Positions 55,784 through 64,000 of a stretch of DNA of 64,000 nt are shown one piece after another. The stretch is from the NCBI RefSeq assembly GCF_000621665.1, contig NZ_JHXQ01000001.1, positions 186,001 to 250,000 of the forward strand, in the 5' to 3' direction. This DNA comes from Allorhizobium undicola ORS 992 = ATCC 700741 (GTDB lineage: Bacteria > Pseudomonadota > Alphaproteobacteria > Rhizobiales > Rhizobiaceae). How positions within the stretch are numbered: the stretch's first letter is position 1; each line of letters opens with the position of its first letter. A program made the translations under genes and the position numbers. The notes under the pieces are model-generated. The model searched no databases. It had not been told where the DNA came from and was given only the letters and a program-made list of their open reading frames with translations.

Positions 55784-56311
55784 TCACCCCGCCAAAGGCA
55801 AGAGGGGCCATGCCTGCTTTGAAAGCCGCTGGAAATAGACCAGATCAAGCACCAGTGACGGTTTGCCCAGAACGGTCAGGATCATATGCGCCTGTCCGCG
55901 GTGATGAGTCTGGTGATTGAAGAGATGAGCGAGGATTTGCCCCAGAGGTTGGCGAACCGGTTCCGGGGATGTCACGGGGCGGTATTCGATTTCACCGGCA
56001 AGTTTCTCTTCCGTCAACGCCTCGCAGAACTGACGCAGGCGGGCATCGGTTTCCACACGCGCCTGATGCAGGCTGTGGAAATCGGCGCAGGGCTTTGCGT
56101 TCAGTTGGGTGTGCGTGGGACCCTCGCCGGAAAGGCGGCGCAGCCAGATCTGGTCTGCGACCACAAGGTGGCTGAGCGTGCCGAAGAGCGATCCGAAGAA
56201 GGCGCCGGTTTCCCGGTGGAGTTCCTCTTCGCTCAGCGTGGCGGCGGCCTCGTAAAGCGTCTGGTTCGCCCATTCGTTATAGGCGGCAAACATGGTCCAG
56301 TGGTCGAGCAT
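55784..56311 (-). CDS. DinB-family protein
   Basis: 175 residues. Four-helix DinB/YfiT-like metal-binding fold: YNEWANQTLYEAAATL at the start, then LSHLVVADQIW and HLFNHQTHHRGQAHMIL, which give the three conserved histidines. Members may act as thiol transferases, but this one has no proven role. Divergent from the GST gene at 56442. Confidence 0.87.
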   Translation of the reverse strand: MLDHWTMFAAYNEWANQTLYEAAATLSEEELHRETGAFFGSLFGTLSHLVVADQIWLRRLSGEGPTHTQLNAKPCADFHSLHQARVETDARLRQFCEALTEEKLAGEIEYRPVTSPEPVRQPLGQILAHLFNHQTHHRGQAHMILTVLGKPSLVLDLVYFQRLSKQAWPLLPLAG

Positions 56312-56441
56312 TTCGTCCTCCGATGGTCCTCAAACCTATATCACCGATGAAGTACAATGGGGCTGATGGCACGCATGAAAATTCTTGATTTGATTTTCAT
56401 CGCATTCTCCTCTGCAAACCGCCGGGAACAGGAGAGCTTTC

Positions 56442-57125
56442 ATGACCATCACCCTTTACTCGCTGGCCGGTGCCGATGTCTCGCGCCCTTTTTCGCCGCA
56501 TTGCTGGAAAATCGTGATGGCCCTGCATCACAAGGGGTTGGCTTTTCAGGAAAAACCGCTGCCCTTTACCGGCATCGCCGCGGCGGAGGAGGGGTTTTCC
56601 AACACCGTCCCCCTGCTCAAGGATGGCGACCATCTGGTGGCGGACAGTTTCAAGATCGCGCTTTATCTTGAAGAGGCCTATCCCGAACGTCCGAGCCTTT
56701 TTGGCGGTGAGGGTGGTATTGCCACGGCGCGCTTCGTGGAAGGATTTTCGCAGACGGTGCTGCACCCGGTCATCACCCGCATCGCGGTGGGCGATATTCA
56801 TGCCATGCTGGCGCCTGCCGATCAGGCCTATTTCCGCGAGAGCCGGGAAAAGCGGCTGGGCCAGACACTGGAGCAACTGGCCTCCAGCCGCGAGGCGCAT
56901 GTGCGGGATCTTCCCGGTCTTTTGACGCCGCTGCGGCATATGCTGGCCAGTCAGAACTTTATCGGCGGCAAGCACCCGATTTTTGCCGATTACATCGTGT
57001 TTGGCGCGTTGCAATGGCTGCGAATCACCACCGGCCTTCTGCCCCTTCCGGAAAGCGATCCGGTCCGGGTCTGGTTCGAGAGCCTTCTCGATCTTCACGA
57101 CGGGGCCGGACGTGCCGTTGCCTGA
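56442..57125 (+). CDS. Glutathione S-transferase family protein (beta-etherase-like)
   Basis: 227 residues. Thioredoxin-like N-terminal domain (MTITLYSLAGADVSRPFSPHCWKIVMAL, NTVPLLKDGDHLVADSFKIALYLEE) plus a helical C-terminal domain. The SPHCWK active-site region resembles LigE/LigF-like etherase GSTs. The substrate cannot be predicted. Confidence 0.88.
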   Translation: MTITLYSLAGADVSRPFSPHCWKIVMALHHKGLAFQEKPLPFTGIAAAEEGFSNTVPLLKDGDHLVADSFKIALYLEEAYPERPSLFGGEGGIATARFVEGFSQTVLHPVITRIAVGDIHAMLAPADQAYFRESREKRLGQTLEQLASSREAHVRDLPGLLTPLRHMLASQNFIGGKHPIFADYIVFGALQWLRITTGLLPLPESDPVRVWFESLLDLHDGAGRAVA

Positions 57126-57230
57126 ACGGTCCTGCTTTGTGACGCTGGCGTGAAATTCCGTCTTCCCTCTTGTTTTCGTGATTCGGGGCAGGTAGAAACC
57201 GCCCACTTTTCCATGCATTGCTGGCATTTT

Positions 57231-57258
57231 CGGAAAAAGCGGCAATCTGCTTTTTCCG
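57231..57258 (+). promoter_or_regulatory. 10-bp stem-loop in the ndk leader
   Basis: CGGAAAAAGC (57231-57240) pairs with GCTTTTTCCG (57249-57258) around an 8-nt loop, 35 bases upstream of the ndk start. It may end GST transcription or be a leader structure. Confidence 0.45.
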
Positions 57259-57292
57259 GGGGTCGCAAGGCACAACCCTAGAGGACGAAACG

Positions 57293-57715
57293 ATGGCGAT
57301 TGAACGCACCTTTTCGATGATCAAGCCGGACGCAACCAAGCGCAACCTGACGGGCGCCATCACCAAGGTTTTTGAAGACAACGGCCTGCGTGTCGTTGCT
57401 TCCAAGCGCGTATGGATGAGCAAGCGCGAAGCCGAAGGCTTCTACGCCGTTCACAAGGATCGCCCCTTCTTCGGCGAACTGGTTGAAGGCATGACCTCCG
57501 GCCCGACCGTCGTTCAGGTTCTCGAAGGCGAAAACGCCATTCTCAAGAACCGCGAGCTGATGGGCGCCACCAACCCGGCCCAGGCTGCCGAAGGCACGAT
57601 CCGCAAGCAGTTTGCCCTTTCCATCGGCGAAAACTCCGTTCACGGCTCCGACGCCCCGGAAACCGCCGCTGAAGAAATCGCATACTGGTTCTCTTCGACC
57701 GAGATCGTCGGCTGA
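57293..57715 (+). CDS. ndk: Nucleoside diphosphate kinase
   Basis: 140 residues from the ATG at 57293. Balances NTP pools by phosphotransfer through His117 (NSVHGSD). [15 protein letters not shown] is the classical N-terminal motif, and the family length is about 140. A bidirectional terminator follows, and the convergent gene is moaE. Confidence 0.98.
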   Translation: MAIERTFSMIKPDATKRNLTGAITKVFEDNGLRVVASKRVWMSKREAEGFYAVHKDRPFFGELVEGMTSGPTVVQVLEGENAILKNRELMGATNPAQAAEGTIRKQFALSIGENSVHGSDAPETAAEEIAYWFSSTEIVG

Positions 57716-57741
57716 TTTTCTGCCGGATTTCGAGTGATATG

Positions 57742-57769
57742 CAAAACCCGGCCCGAGCGCCGGGTTTTG
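57742..57769. terminator. Bidirectional Rho-independent terminator of ndk and moaE
   Basis: CAAAACCCGGC (57742-57752) pairs with GCCGGGTTTTG (57759-57769), 11 bp with a 6-nt loop, T-rich arms on both sides. It lies 26 bases from the ndk stop and 4 from the moaE stop. Confidence 0.8.
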
Positions 57770-57772
57770 TGT

Positions 57773-58231
57773 TTATCGCCACTTCGTCAGCGCCGTATCG
57801 TCGGCATCGCGGGCGGCCACCCAGTCGCCGCTACGGCCATCGGCGCCGTGTTCCTTTTTCCAGAAGGGGGCGGCGGTTTTCAGGAAATCCATCATGAAAT
57901 TCGCGCCGTCGAAGGCGGCTTGCCGATGGGATGCCCCGGCAATCACCAGCACGATCTGGCCGCCGGGCTCGATCCGCCCGTGGCGATGGATGGCGGTGAG
58001 GCCGAGAAGGCTGAATTTTTCGATGGCGAGGGTGGCGATGCGGCGCATTTCCGCCTCCGCCATGCCGGGATAATGCTCCAGCTCCAGCGCGGCCAGCCGG
58101 TTGCCCTCGCTGCGGCAAAGCCCGGTGAAGGCGACGACGGCGCCAATATCGCTGCGCCCTGCGGTCAATGCCTTGGTTTCGATAGCGGCATCGAAATCCT
58201 CGCGCTGGACGCGGATGGTGGGGGCCACCAT
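57773..58231 (-). CDS. moaE: Molybdopterin synthase catalytic subunit
   Basis: 152 residues. Adds the dithiolene sulfurs to precursor Z together with MoaD. GAVVAFTGLCRSEG, LELEHYPGMAEAEM and the RHGRIEPGG region are characteristic; the catalytic lysine lies in FWKKEHGADG. It lies 1 base after moaD. Confidence 0.96.
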   Translation of the reverse strand: MVAPTIRVQREDFDAAIETKALTAGRSDIGAVVAFTGLCRSEGNRLAALELEHYPGMAEAEMRRIATLAIEKFSLLGLTAIHRHGRIEPGGQIVLVIAGASHRQAAFDGANFMMDFLKTAAPFWKKEHGADGRSGDWVAARDADDTALTKWR

Positions 58232-58232
58232 C

Positions 58233-58487
58233 TCAGCCTCCGGTCATCGGCGGGAAAAGGCCGATTTCGCGCGCGCCGGCAATCGCTTCGTGGTGGTCCA
58301 CATGTTCCTGATTGATTGCGATGCGGATGGCTTTGGGAAACTGCAAGGCTTCGGCATAATTTTCGCCAAGGCCGCTCAGATAGGCAATCAGCTCGCTGCC
58401 GGTCTTGACGCTGTCGGGCAGGTCAAGCTCTTCCTCGTCCTTGCCGATCCGCTCGCGCACCCAGGCGAAATAGACGAGTTTCACCAT
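58233..58487 (-). CDS. moaD: Molybdopterin synthase sulfur carrier subunit
   Basis: 84 residues from the ATG at 58487. Ubiquitin-like fold whose C-terminus ends PPMTGG, the double glycine that carries the thiocarboxylate. It is separated by 1 base from both pgsA and moaE, which indicates one transcript. A longer frame to 58532 overlaps pgsA and is rejected. Confidence 0.95.
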   Translation of the reverse strand: MVKLVYFAWVRERIGKDEEELDLPDSVKTGSELIAYLSGLGENYAEALQFPKAIRIAINQEHVDHHEAIAGAREIGLFPPMTGG

Positions 58488-58488
58488 C

Positions 58489-59079
58489 TCACTCGTCCAC
58501 CATGTGTTTGAGCCCGGCCTTGAAGTAATCATAGCCGGTATACATCGTCAAAAGAGCGGCGATCCACAGAAGGGCTATGCCGATATGAGTGGTGTGCGGC
58601 AACACCTTGTCGCCTGCCGGGCCTGCCAGCAGGAAGGCAAGCGCCAGCATCTGCACCGTGGTCTTCCATTTTGCTATGCGCGTCACCGGCACGCTGACCT
58701 TGAGTTCGGCCAGATATTCGCGCAGGCCGGACACCAGGATTTCGCGGCACAGAATGATGATGGCGGCCCAGAGCGACCAGCCCGCAATGGTCTTTTCGGT
58801 GTCGGCGGCCATAAGGATGAGGCAGGTTGCCACCAGTAGCTTGTCGGCAATCGGATCCAGCATACGCCCGATATTCGATGTCTGGTTCCAGATGCGGGCC
58901 AGATAGCCATCGAAGAAATCGGTGATCGATGCGACGACGAAAATGCCCAATGCCGCCCAGCGGGCAAAATCGGTGCTCTGCAACTGGCCTTCCAGAAAGA
59001 AGCAGACGACGATCAGCGGAACCGCGACGATGCGGCCATAGGTAAGCAGGTTGGGAATGCTGTAGGTGCGCGAGGCCAT
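58489..59079 (-). CDS. pgsA: CDP-diacylglycerol-glycerol-3-phosphate 3-phosphatidyltransferase
   Basis: 196 residues. Makes phosphatidylglycerophosphate in the inner membrane. The CDP-alcohol phosphotransferase motif D-x2-DG-x2-AR-x8-G-x3-D-x3-D is seen in TDFFDGYLAR...GRMLDPIADK near residue 55-85. Several transmembrane helices. The uvrC-pgsA-moaD-moaE order is a common alphaproteobacterial cluster. Confidence 0.96.
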   Translation of the reverse strand: MASRTYSIPNLLTYGRIVAVPLIVVCFFLEGQLQSTDFARWAALGIFVVASITDFFDGYLARIWNQTSNIGRMLDPIADKLLVATCLILMAADTEKTIAGWSLWAAIIILCREILVSGLREYLAELKVSVPVTRIAKWKTTVQMLALAFLLAGPAGDKVLPHTTHIGIALLWIAALLTMYTGYDYFKAGLKHMVDE

Positions 59080-59192
59080 GATGCTCTATCTTTTTCCGGT
59101 GCGGCGGAAGATGGCGGGGAAGGGGGGCAATCGTCAAGCCGGGAAAGTCATAATCTACGCTTCGGGCAGGCTGTTTTATGACGATGCAGCAC

Positions 59193-61223
59193 CTAATCCC
59201 CACCACTCTCGTGGAAGTGATTGTATATCTGCCGGGCAACGGCTTCCGAAATGCCTTCCACGGCCATCAGATCGCTGATGGCGGCGCGGGAAACCGCCTT
59301 TGCCGTGCCGAAATGCTGAAGCAAGGCGCGTTTGCGCGACGGCCCGATTCCACCGATCTCGTCCAGCGGATTGCGCACCATTTCCTTTTTGCGCCGCGCC
59401 CGATGCGAGCCGATGGCAAAACGATGCGCCTCGTCGCGCAGGCGCTGGATGAAGTACAGCACCGGGTCACGCGGGGGCAGCGAAAAATCCGGCTTGCCCG
59501 CCATGAAAAAACGTTCGCGGCCCGCCTCGCGGTCCATGCCCTTGGCCACGCCAATCGCCGTCACGCAGTCCTCTATGTCCAGTTCTTTCAAAATGGCGCG
59601 CACGGCTGTCATCTGGCCCTGACCGCCATCGATGAGGATCACGTCCGGCCAGGCCGGAAAACCCGCATCTGCCGCATCCTCCGGCTGGGTCGCGGTGCGG
59701 TCCGGCTTGCCTTCCTCCTTCAGCAATCGGGAAAAGCGCCGGGTCATCACTTCGCGCATCATGCCGAAATCGTCGCCGGGGGTGATGTCGGTCGATTTGA
59801 TATTGAACTTGCGGTATTGGCTTTTCACGAAACCGTCCAGTCCCGCCACCACCATGCCGCCCACGGCATTGGTGCCCATGATGTGGGAGTTGTCGTAGAT
59901 TTCGATGCGGCGCGGCGCGTAGGCAAGGTTGAAGGTTTCGGCAAGGCCCTTCAGGAGGCGTGCCTGCGAGGAGGTTTCGGCGAGCTTGCGCCCATGCGCT
60001 TCGCGGGCATTGGCCACGACATGATCGACGAGGTCTTTCTTTTCGCCCCGCTGCGGCACGAGGATCGACACCTTGTTCCCCGCCTTTTCCGAAAGGGCAA
60101 GCGCCAGAAGCTCCTGCTCCTCCACGCCTTCTGACAGTAAGATCTGCTTTGGAACAGGCTTGTCATCGTAAAACTGCGCCAGAAAGGCGCTCAGCACCTC
60201 GGCGCTGGTGAATTGCGGATCGGCTTTTGGAAAATAAGCGCGGTTGCCCCAGTTCTGCCCCGTGCGGAAAAAGAAGACCTGAATGCAGGTGAGGCCACCT
60301 TCGTGATGCACGGCGAAAATATCGGCCTCTTCCACCCCGGCGGGATTGATGCCCTGATGGCTCTGCACATGCGAAAGCCCCGCCAGGCGATCCCGGAAAA
60401 CGGCGGCGCGCTCGAAATCCAGCTCTTCCGCCGCCTCGTTCATGGCTTTCGCCATGGCTTCCTTGACGTTCTGGCTCTTGCCGGAGAGAAAATCCTGCGC
60501 CTGACGCACCAGAAGGCGGTAATCCTCATCGCTGATTTCGTGGGTGCAGGGGCCGGAACAGCGCTTGATCTGGTAGAGCAGGCAGGGTCGCGTGCGGCTT
60601 TCGAAAACGCTGTCGGTACAGGTGCGCAGCAGAAAGGCCCGTTGCAGCGAATTGATGGTGCGGCCGACCGCGCTGGCGGAAGCAAAGGGGCCGAAATAAT
60701 CGCCCTTGCGGGCGCGCGCGCCGCGATGCTTGTAAATCGCAGGCGAGCGGCTGTCGCCGGTAATCAGGATATAGGGAAAGCTTTTGTCATCGCGCAGCAG
60801 CACGTTGAAGCGCGGGCGCAACCGCTTGATCAGATTGGCTTCCAGCAGCAGCGCTTCCACCTCGGTACGGGTGGTGACGAATTCCATATGCACGGTTTCG
60901 CGCACCATGCGTGAAAGGCGATTGGAATGCACGCGCCCCTGGGCATAATTGCTCACACGCTTCTTGAGGCTGCGGGCCTTGCCGACGTAGAGAACCTCGG
61001 ATTGGGCGTTGAGCATCCGGTAAACGCCGGGACTGTTGGGCAGCTTCTTGACGAATTCGGCGATGAGTTCGGCGCCGGTCAGGCCCGATCCGTGCAGATT
61101 GTCTTCCGACCAGTCGATACCCGGCAGGGCAGAGGCAACCTCGCCCTCCAGGGTGAGATCGTCTTCGTCCTCTTCTGTGCCGTCATAGAGAATGCCGCCT
61201 TCCGGCTGCCGTCCTCCGTTCAT
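59193..61223 (-). CDS. uvrC: UvrABC excinuclease subunit C
   Basis: 676 residues from the ATG at 61223 (GAGGAG about 8 nt upstream; a GTG at 61232 is too close to it). The N-terminal GIY-YIG-type nuclease ([20 protein letters not shown]), the UVR motif region, the RNase H-like domain ([19 protein letters not shown]) and the C-terminal HhH ([16 protein letters not shown]) occur in order. An acidic N-terminal extension of about 50 residues precedes the nuclease domain. Confidence 0.97.
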   Translation of the reverse strand: MNGGRQPEGGILYDGTEEDEDDLTLEGEVASALPGIDWSEDNLHGSGLTGAELIAEFVKKLPNSPGVYRMLNAQSEVLYVGKARSLKKRVSNYAQGRVHSNRLSRMVRETVHMEFVTTRTEVEALLLEANLIKRLRPRFNVLLRDDKSFPYILITGDSRSPAIYKHRGARARKGDYFGPFASASAVGRTINSLQRAFLLRTCTDSVFESRTRPCLLYQIKRCSGPCTHEISDEDYRLLVRQAQDFLSGKSQNVKEAMAKAMNEAAEELDFERAAVFRDRLAGLSHVQSHQGINPAGVEEADIFAVHHEGGLTCIQVFFFRTGQNWGNRAYFPKADPQFTSAEVLSAFLAQFYDDKPVPKQILLSEGVEEQELLALALSEKAGNKVSILVPQRGEKKDLVDHVVANAREAHGRKLAETSSQARLLKGLAETFNLAYAPRRIEIYDNSHIMGTNAVGGMVVAGLDGFVKSQYRKFNIKSTDITPGDDFGMMREVMTRRFSRLLKEEGKPDRTATQPEDAADAGFPAWPDVILIDGGQGQMTAVRAILKELDIEDCVTAIGVAKGMDREAGRERFFMAGKPDFSLPPRDPVLYFIQRLRDEAHRFAIGSHRARRKKEMVRNPLDEIGGIGPSRKRALLQHFGTAKAVSRAAISDLMAVEGISEAVARQIYNHFHESGGD

Positions 61224-61235
61224 GCTCCACACTCC

Positions 61236-62003
61236 TCACTCGGCGATTTCCGCGCCATTTGCACCGGGCCAAATCAGGTGCTGGCCACCGTCGAGCGCAA
61301 TCATTTGGCCTGTGACGGAGGGAGTGTCAAAAAGAAAGCGGACGGTGCGGCCGAATTCCTCGATGGCGGGGCCACGTTTCAGCGGAAGCGTTTCGATCTG
61401 CGCCTGAAAATCCTCCAGCCGCTGGCGGTCGCTCGGCAGGCTGGGGCCGGGGCCGATGGCATTGACGCGGATTCGCGGAGAAAGCGCCTGCGCCAGCGTC
61501 CGCGTCGCCGTCCACAGCGCCGATTTCGAGAGCGTGTAGGAAAAGAAAGTCGGTTTCAGCGCCCAGACACGCTGATCGATGATGTTGACGATCAGACCTT
61601 GCTGCATTTCCGGCAATTGATGATTGAACCTGTCTGCGAGGATCGCCGGTGCGCGCAGGTGCAGATCGAAATGCTGCGCGAATCGCCCGGCATCGAAGCG
61701 GTCCGCATCGTCTTCCAGAAAGACCGAGGCATTGTTGACCAGAAGCCCGACCGTGCCGAGCGAGCCATTGACCTTTTCCAGAAGGGAGGATGTCTGTGCA
61801 ATATCGCAGAGATCGGCCTGCACCGCGATGGCCCGGCCTCCCTTGTCCGTGATGGCCCTGGCAACCTCTTTTGCCTCGTCTATCGAATGATTGGCATGAA
61901 TGGCCACCGCAAAACCGTGTTCGGCAAGATCCTCGGCAATGGCGCGGCCAAGCCGCTTGGCCGAGCCGGTGATCAGGGCTGTTTTGGTGATGGCGGAAGA
62001 CAA
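61236..62003 (-). CDS. SDR-family oxidoreductase, FolM/pteridine reductase-like
   Basis: 255 residues. Cofactor motif TGSAKRLGRAIA differs from the TGxxxGIG of classical SDRs in the way FolM/PTR1 enzymes do, and NNASVF replaces NNAG. The catalytic set is SYTLSK. FolM reduces dihydromonapterin or dihydrofolate. It is 12 bases upstream of uvrC and may share its promoter. The neighbourhood with moaD-moaE, also pterin-linked, is suggestive only. Confidence 0.85.
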   Translation of the reverse strand: MSSAITKTALITGSAKRLGRAIAEDLAEHGFAVAIHANHSIDEAKEVARAITDKGGRAIAVQADLCDIAQTSSLLEKVNGSLGTVGLLVNNASVFLEDDADRFDAGRFAQHFDLHLRAPAILADRFNHQLPEMQQGLIVNIIDQRVWALKPTFFSYTLSKSALWTATRTLAQALSPRIRVNAIGPGPSLPSDRQRLEDFQAQIETLPLKRGPAIEEFGRTVRFLFDTPSVTGQMIALDGGQHLIWPGANGAEIAE

Positions 62004-62481
62004 GCTGCACCTCTCGACTCATTTTCCTTCGATATAAGGCGTCTTGCGCGCGGGGAAAGGGCAAGGGCGGCGGCGGGGCATGAATTTGTTCCATCCCGCG
62101 ATGGGGATCGACATCGCCTGCCGATGGCTGTTTTTATTTGAGACATTACAAGTAAATAGCGCCTTCTTGTGCAGTATTGATAAATTAACGGAAAATTATG
62201 GTTAATAAATACCCTGTTGCATCGAAGCAACGTCGCATTTTTGCCTGCTCGATGCCACAAAGAATTCACATTTCGGCTCTTTCAATTCCGTATTTGCCCT
62301 CCATTTTCAACGTCAAGCGAGCAGGCAGTGCCCTGCAAGTGTCCGGGCCGCAAGAGACGATATTTCGCCAACGGCGCGGGTAAAGCGGGAACGAAAAGGG
62401 CGGTTGTGCCATTTCGGGCCTGCGTTTGGCAAATAGGAGCCTCCATCGTTCCCGGATGAAGGTTTCAGAAGGAGATTTGGT
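62004..62481 (+). promoter_or_regulatory. AT-rich regulatory region upstream of the Omp gene, with CtrA-like box
   Basis: A 478-base region. At 62185-62205 it holds TTAA-N7-TTAT and overlapping ATGGTTAA (reverse complement TTAACCAT, the CtrA half-site form). TTGATA (62177-62182) with GTTAAT (62201-62206), 18-base spacer, is a weak promoter candidate. That would imply a leader of about 270 bases. The Shine-Dalgarno AAGGAG of the Omp gene is strong. No gene is seen. Confidence 0.4.
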
Positions 62482-63117
62482 ATGCGTACTCTTGTTATGA
62501 TCCTGCTGGCTTCGTCTGCTGGCCTTTCCATTGTCACCGGCGCTCAGGCTGCCGATGCCGTCATGCAGGTTCCGGAAGCTCCGGCAGCCGTTGATACGGT
62601 TCAGCCGAGCGGCTGGGCAGGCGCTTATGTCGGTGGCGCCGGCACCTACAACATGGGCCGTTCGCACGGCAGCAACTTCAGCGCCCGTTCGTTCGGCGGC
62701 CAGCTTTACGGCGGCTACAACATGCAGAACGACAAGATCGTTTACGGCGGTGAAGCTGACGTTGGTTACAGCGGCGCTGACTCGGTTTCCGGTGCAGGCC
62801 TCCAGGGCAAGCAGGGCTGGAACGGCTCCGTACGCGGCCGCGTCGGTTACGACCTGAGCCCCTTCATGGTTTATGGCACCGCCGGTGTGGCCGCTGCCGA
62901 CACCAAGGTTTCCGGTGCTGCCGGTTCCGACAGCAAGGCCGCTCTTGGTTACACGGTTGGCGCCGGTGTCGAAGCGCAAGTGACCAACAACGTCACCGCC
63001 CGCGTCGAATATCGCTACACCGATTACCAGGACAAGACCTACAACGTCGGCGGTACCCGCGTATCGCGCGGCTTCGACGATCAGAGCGTTCGCGTCGGTA
63101 TGGGCGTGAAGTTCTAA
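62482..63117 (+). CDS. Omp25/Omp31-family outer-membrane beta-barrel protein
   Basis: 211 residues. Signal peptide of 23 residues ends AQA-AD. Mature sequence SGWAGAYVGG...GGQLYGGYNMQNDKIVYGGEADVGYS...GSVRGRVGYDLSPFMVYGTAGVA...ARVEYRYTDYQDKTYNVGG...RVGMGVKF follows the alternating beta-barrel pattern and terminal Phe of Brucella Omp25. It is a paralogue of Omp25, not Omp25 itself judging from recalled sequence; the particular Omp25b/c/d or Omp22 name is not assigned. Strong ribosome site and terminator indicate high expression. Confidence 0.88.
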   Translation: MRTLVMILLASSAGLSIVTGAQAADAVMQVPEAPAAVDTVQPSGWAGAYVGGAGTYNMGRSHGSNFSARSFGGQLYGGYNMQNDKIVYGGEADVGYSGADSVSGAGLQGKQGWNGSVRGRVGYDLSPFMVYGTAGVAAADTKVSGAAGSDSKAALGYTVGAGVEAQVTNNVTARVEYRYTDYQDKTYNVGGTRVSRGFDDQSVRVGMGVKF

Positions 63118-63140
63118 TTTTGCCCCTTGTCGGCAAAAAT

Positions 63141-63168
63141 GAAGGCCGGGCATTGCCCGGCCTTTTTT
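63141..63168 (+). terminator. Rho-independent terminator of the Omp gene
   Basis: AAGGCCGGGC (63142-63151) pairs with GCCCGGCCTT (63155-63164), loop ATT, followed by a T-run. 25 bases after the stop. Confidence 0.9.
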
Positions 63169-63214
63169 CGTTATGTGCGACCGGCAAGATCACCGGCAGC
63201 GCGAGCGCTCGCTC

Positions 63215-63811
63215 TCAGGCCTGCGAACGCAGCAGCGGATAGGCTTCGAATTTTTCCGCAAAACGGCTTGGCCATGCCGTCAGCTCTACATGGCCGTTTT
63301 CCCACTGACCGGCAAAGCGCAACATCAGATAACCCATCATACCCGCCATGGCGAAATGCCCGCCATGCAGCTTCTTGCCGAGCTTGGGCATGTTGGCTTC
63401 CAGATGCGCAAGACCGCGCACGGCCTTTTCCCACTGGCGGTCCATCCAGGGCTGATACTGGAATTCCGGCGGGCGGAAGCGCTTTTCATAGACGATAAGC
63501 AGAAGCGAATCGCAGATGCCGTCGCACAGGGCTTCGAGCACCAGCGCGTCGGCGCGCTTTTCATCCTTCTTCGGGTAAAGCTTCCCGCCGGAAAGCTGGT
63601 CGAGATACTGCATGATGGCGCGGCTGTCATAGATCGCCTTGCCATCGTCCGTCACCAAGGTCGGGATCTTGCCGAGCGGATTGTTGTCCAGCAGTTCCGC
63701 CGGGTTGGCATTGGTGTCCACCTTGATTTCCTCAAGCGCAATTCCAAGATGATGCGCGGCCATGCGCACCTTGGCCGAATAGGGGGAGGCGGGGGAAAAA
63801 AGCAGCTTCAT
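63215..63811 (-). CDS. Glutathione S-transferase family protein
   Basis: 198 residues. N-terminal thioredoxin fold MKLLFSPASPYSAKVRMAAHHLG with the SPYS active-site region, NPLGKIPTLVTDDGKAIYDSRAIMQYLDQ for glutathione binding, and a helical C-terminal domain. A general detoxification or regulatory GST; the substrate is unknown. It converges with the Omp gene. Confidence 0.9.
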   Translation of the reverse strand: MKLLFSPASPYSAKVRMAAHHLGIALEEIKVDTNANPAELLDNNPLGKIPTLVTDDGKAIYDSRAIMQYLDQLSGGKLYPKKDEKRADALVLEALCDGICDSLLLIVYEKRFRPPEFQYQPWMDRQWEKAVRGLAHLEANMPKLGKKLHGGHFAMAGMMGYLMLRFAGQWENGHVELTAWPSRFAEKFEAYPLLRSQA

Positions 63812-63896
63812 GGCGTGTTCCTGAATGGTTGCGGCACAGGCAGGTCATGGCTGACATTGGCAGCCGGAGGGTCTGCAAGGCCGGAAGAGAGATAGC

Positions 63897-64000
63897 CTAT
63901 TCCTCGCCCCGCAGCCAGAAGCAACGTTGGGACGCATAACGATCCTTTGCCAGCACCTGCTTCAGTTCCGGCAGAAGAACATGCAACTCATCCTTCAGCG
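63897..64000 (-). CDS. 3' end of an unidentified gene
   Basis: An open frame enters from the right edge and ends in TAG at 63897-63899, giving about 34 C-terminal residues (LKDELHVLLPELKQVLAKDRY...FWLRGEE). It lies 85 bases upstream of the GST gene on the same strand. No family is recognisable from so little sequence. Confidence 0.5.
   Translation of the reverse strand, partial: LKDELHVLLPELKQVLAKDRYASQRCFWLRGEE

Noticed and set aside
53924-55822. 632-codon plus-strand frame opposite the ABC-F ATPase.
   Set aside because: The minus strand has both Walker A motifs and both signatures; the antisense frame shows no domain.

Overview
The window is a GC-rich, densely coded alphaproteobacterial chromosome segment. 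Gene content and gene order (lptF-lptG-lptD-surA-pdxA-rsmA; rpsF-rpsR-DUF2232-rplI; fabD-fabG-acpP-fabF-mltG; purF-cvpA-radA-alr) point to the Hyphomicrobiales. An Omp25/Omp31-type barrel protein and many dispersed palindromic intergenic elements of a kind familiar from Brucella/Ochrobactrum narrow it to Brucellaceae. This assignment rests on recalled family knowledge, not a database search. No rRNA, tRNA, CRISPR array, insertion sequence or prophage was seen.

Layout. 1-16 kb: an Atm1-type ABC exporter (cut by the window edge), a LysM envelope protein, a LOG-family phosphoribohydrolase followed by a block of repeats, then minus-strand rarD, citramalate synthase, prolyl iminopeptidase, two GFA proteins and cysS. 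Two plus-strand glycosyltransferases follow, then an SDR and purF. 16-25 kb: cvpA, radA and alr, then an accessory island with an AraC regulator facing a gntR-SBP-permease-permease operon that has no ATPase gene. 25-30 kb: dnaB, the rplI/rpsR/rpsF operon with a DUF2232 membrane protein, and an RTX-like repeat protein. 30-39 kb: an aldo/keto reductase, the fatty-acid genes fabD-fabG-acpP-fabF, mltG, a YicC-family gene and gmk. 39-48 kb: the minus-strand LPS-export cluster rsmA/pdxA/surA/lptD/lptG/lptF and a PAP2 phosphatase. 48-64 kb: pepA-holC, a polysaccharide deacetylase lipoprotein, a chemotaxis transducer, an ABC-F ATPase, DinB, GST, ndk, the SDR-uvrC-pgsA-moaD-moaE operon, an Omp25-like porin, a second GST and the 3' end of one more gene.

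The genes are mostly housekeeping: envelope assembly (LptD/F/G, SurA, MltG, Alr, LysM protein, PAP2, deacetylase, Omp), type II fatty-acid synthesis, translation, replication/repair, nucleotide synthesis and cofactor synthesis. I found no clear undescribed multi-gene system. The most interesting leads are an internally duplicated LysM protein, a 19-residue-period RTX-like protein, an amino-acid importer lacking an ATPase, a structured rpsF leader, three 12-bp phased direct repeats upstream of dnaB, a palindrome on the GntR start codon, and a rich set of palindromic repeats, one of which has become the C-terminal codons of a glycosyltransferase.
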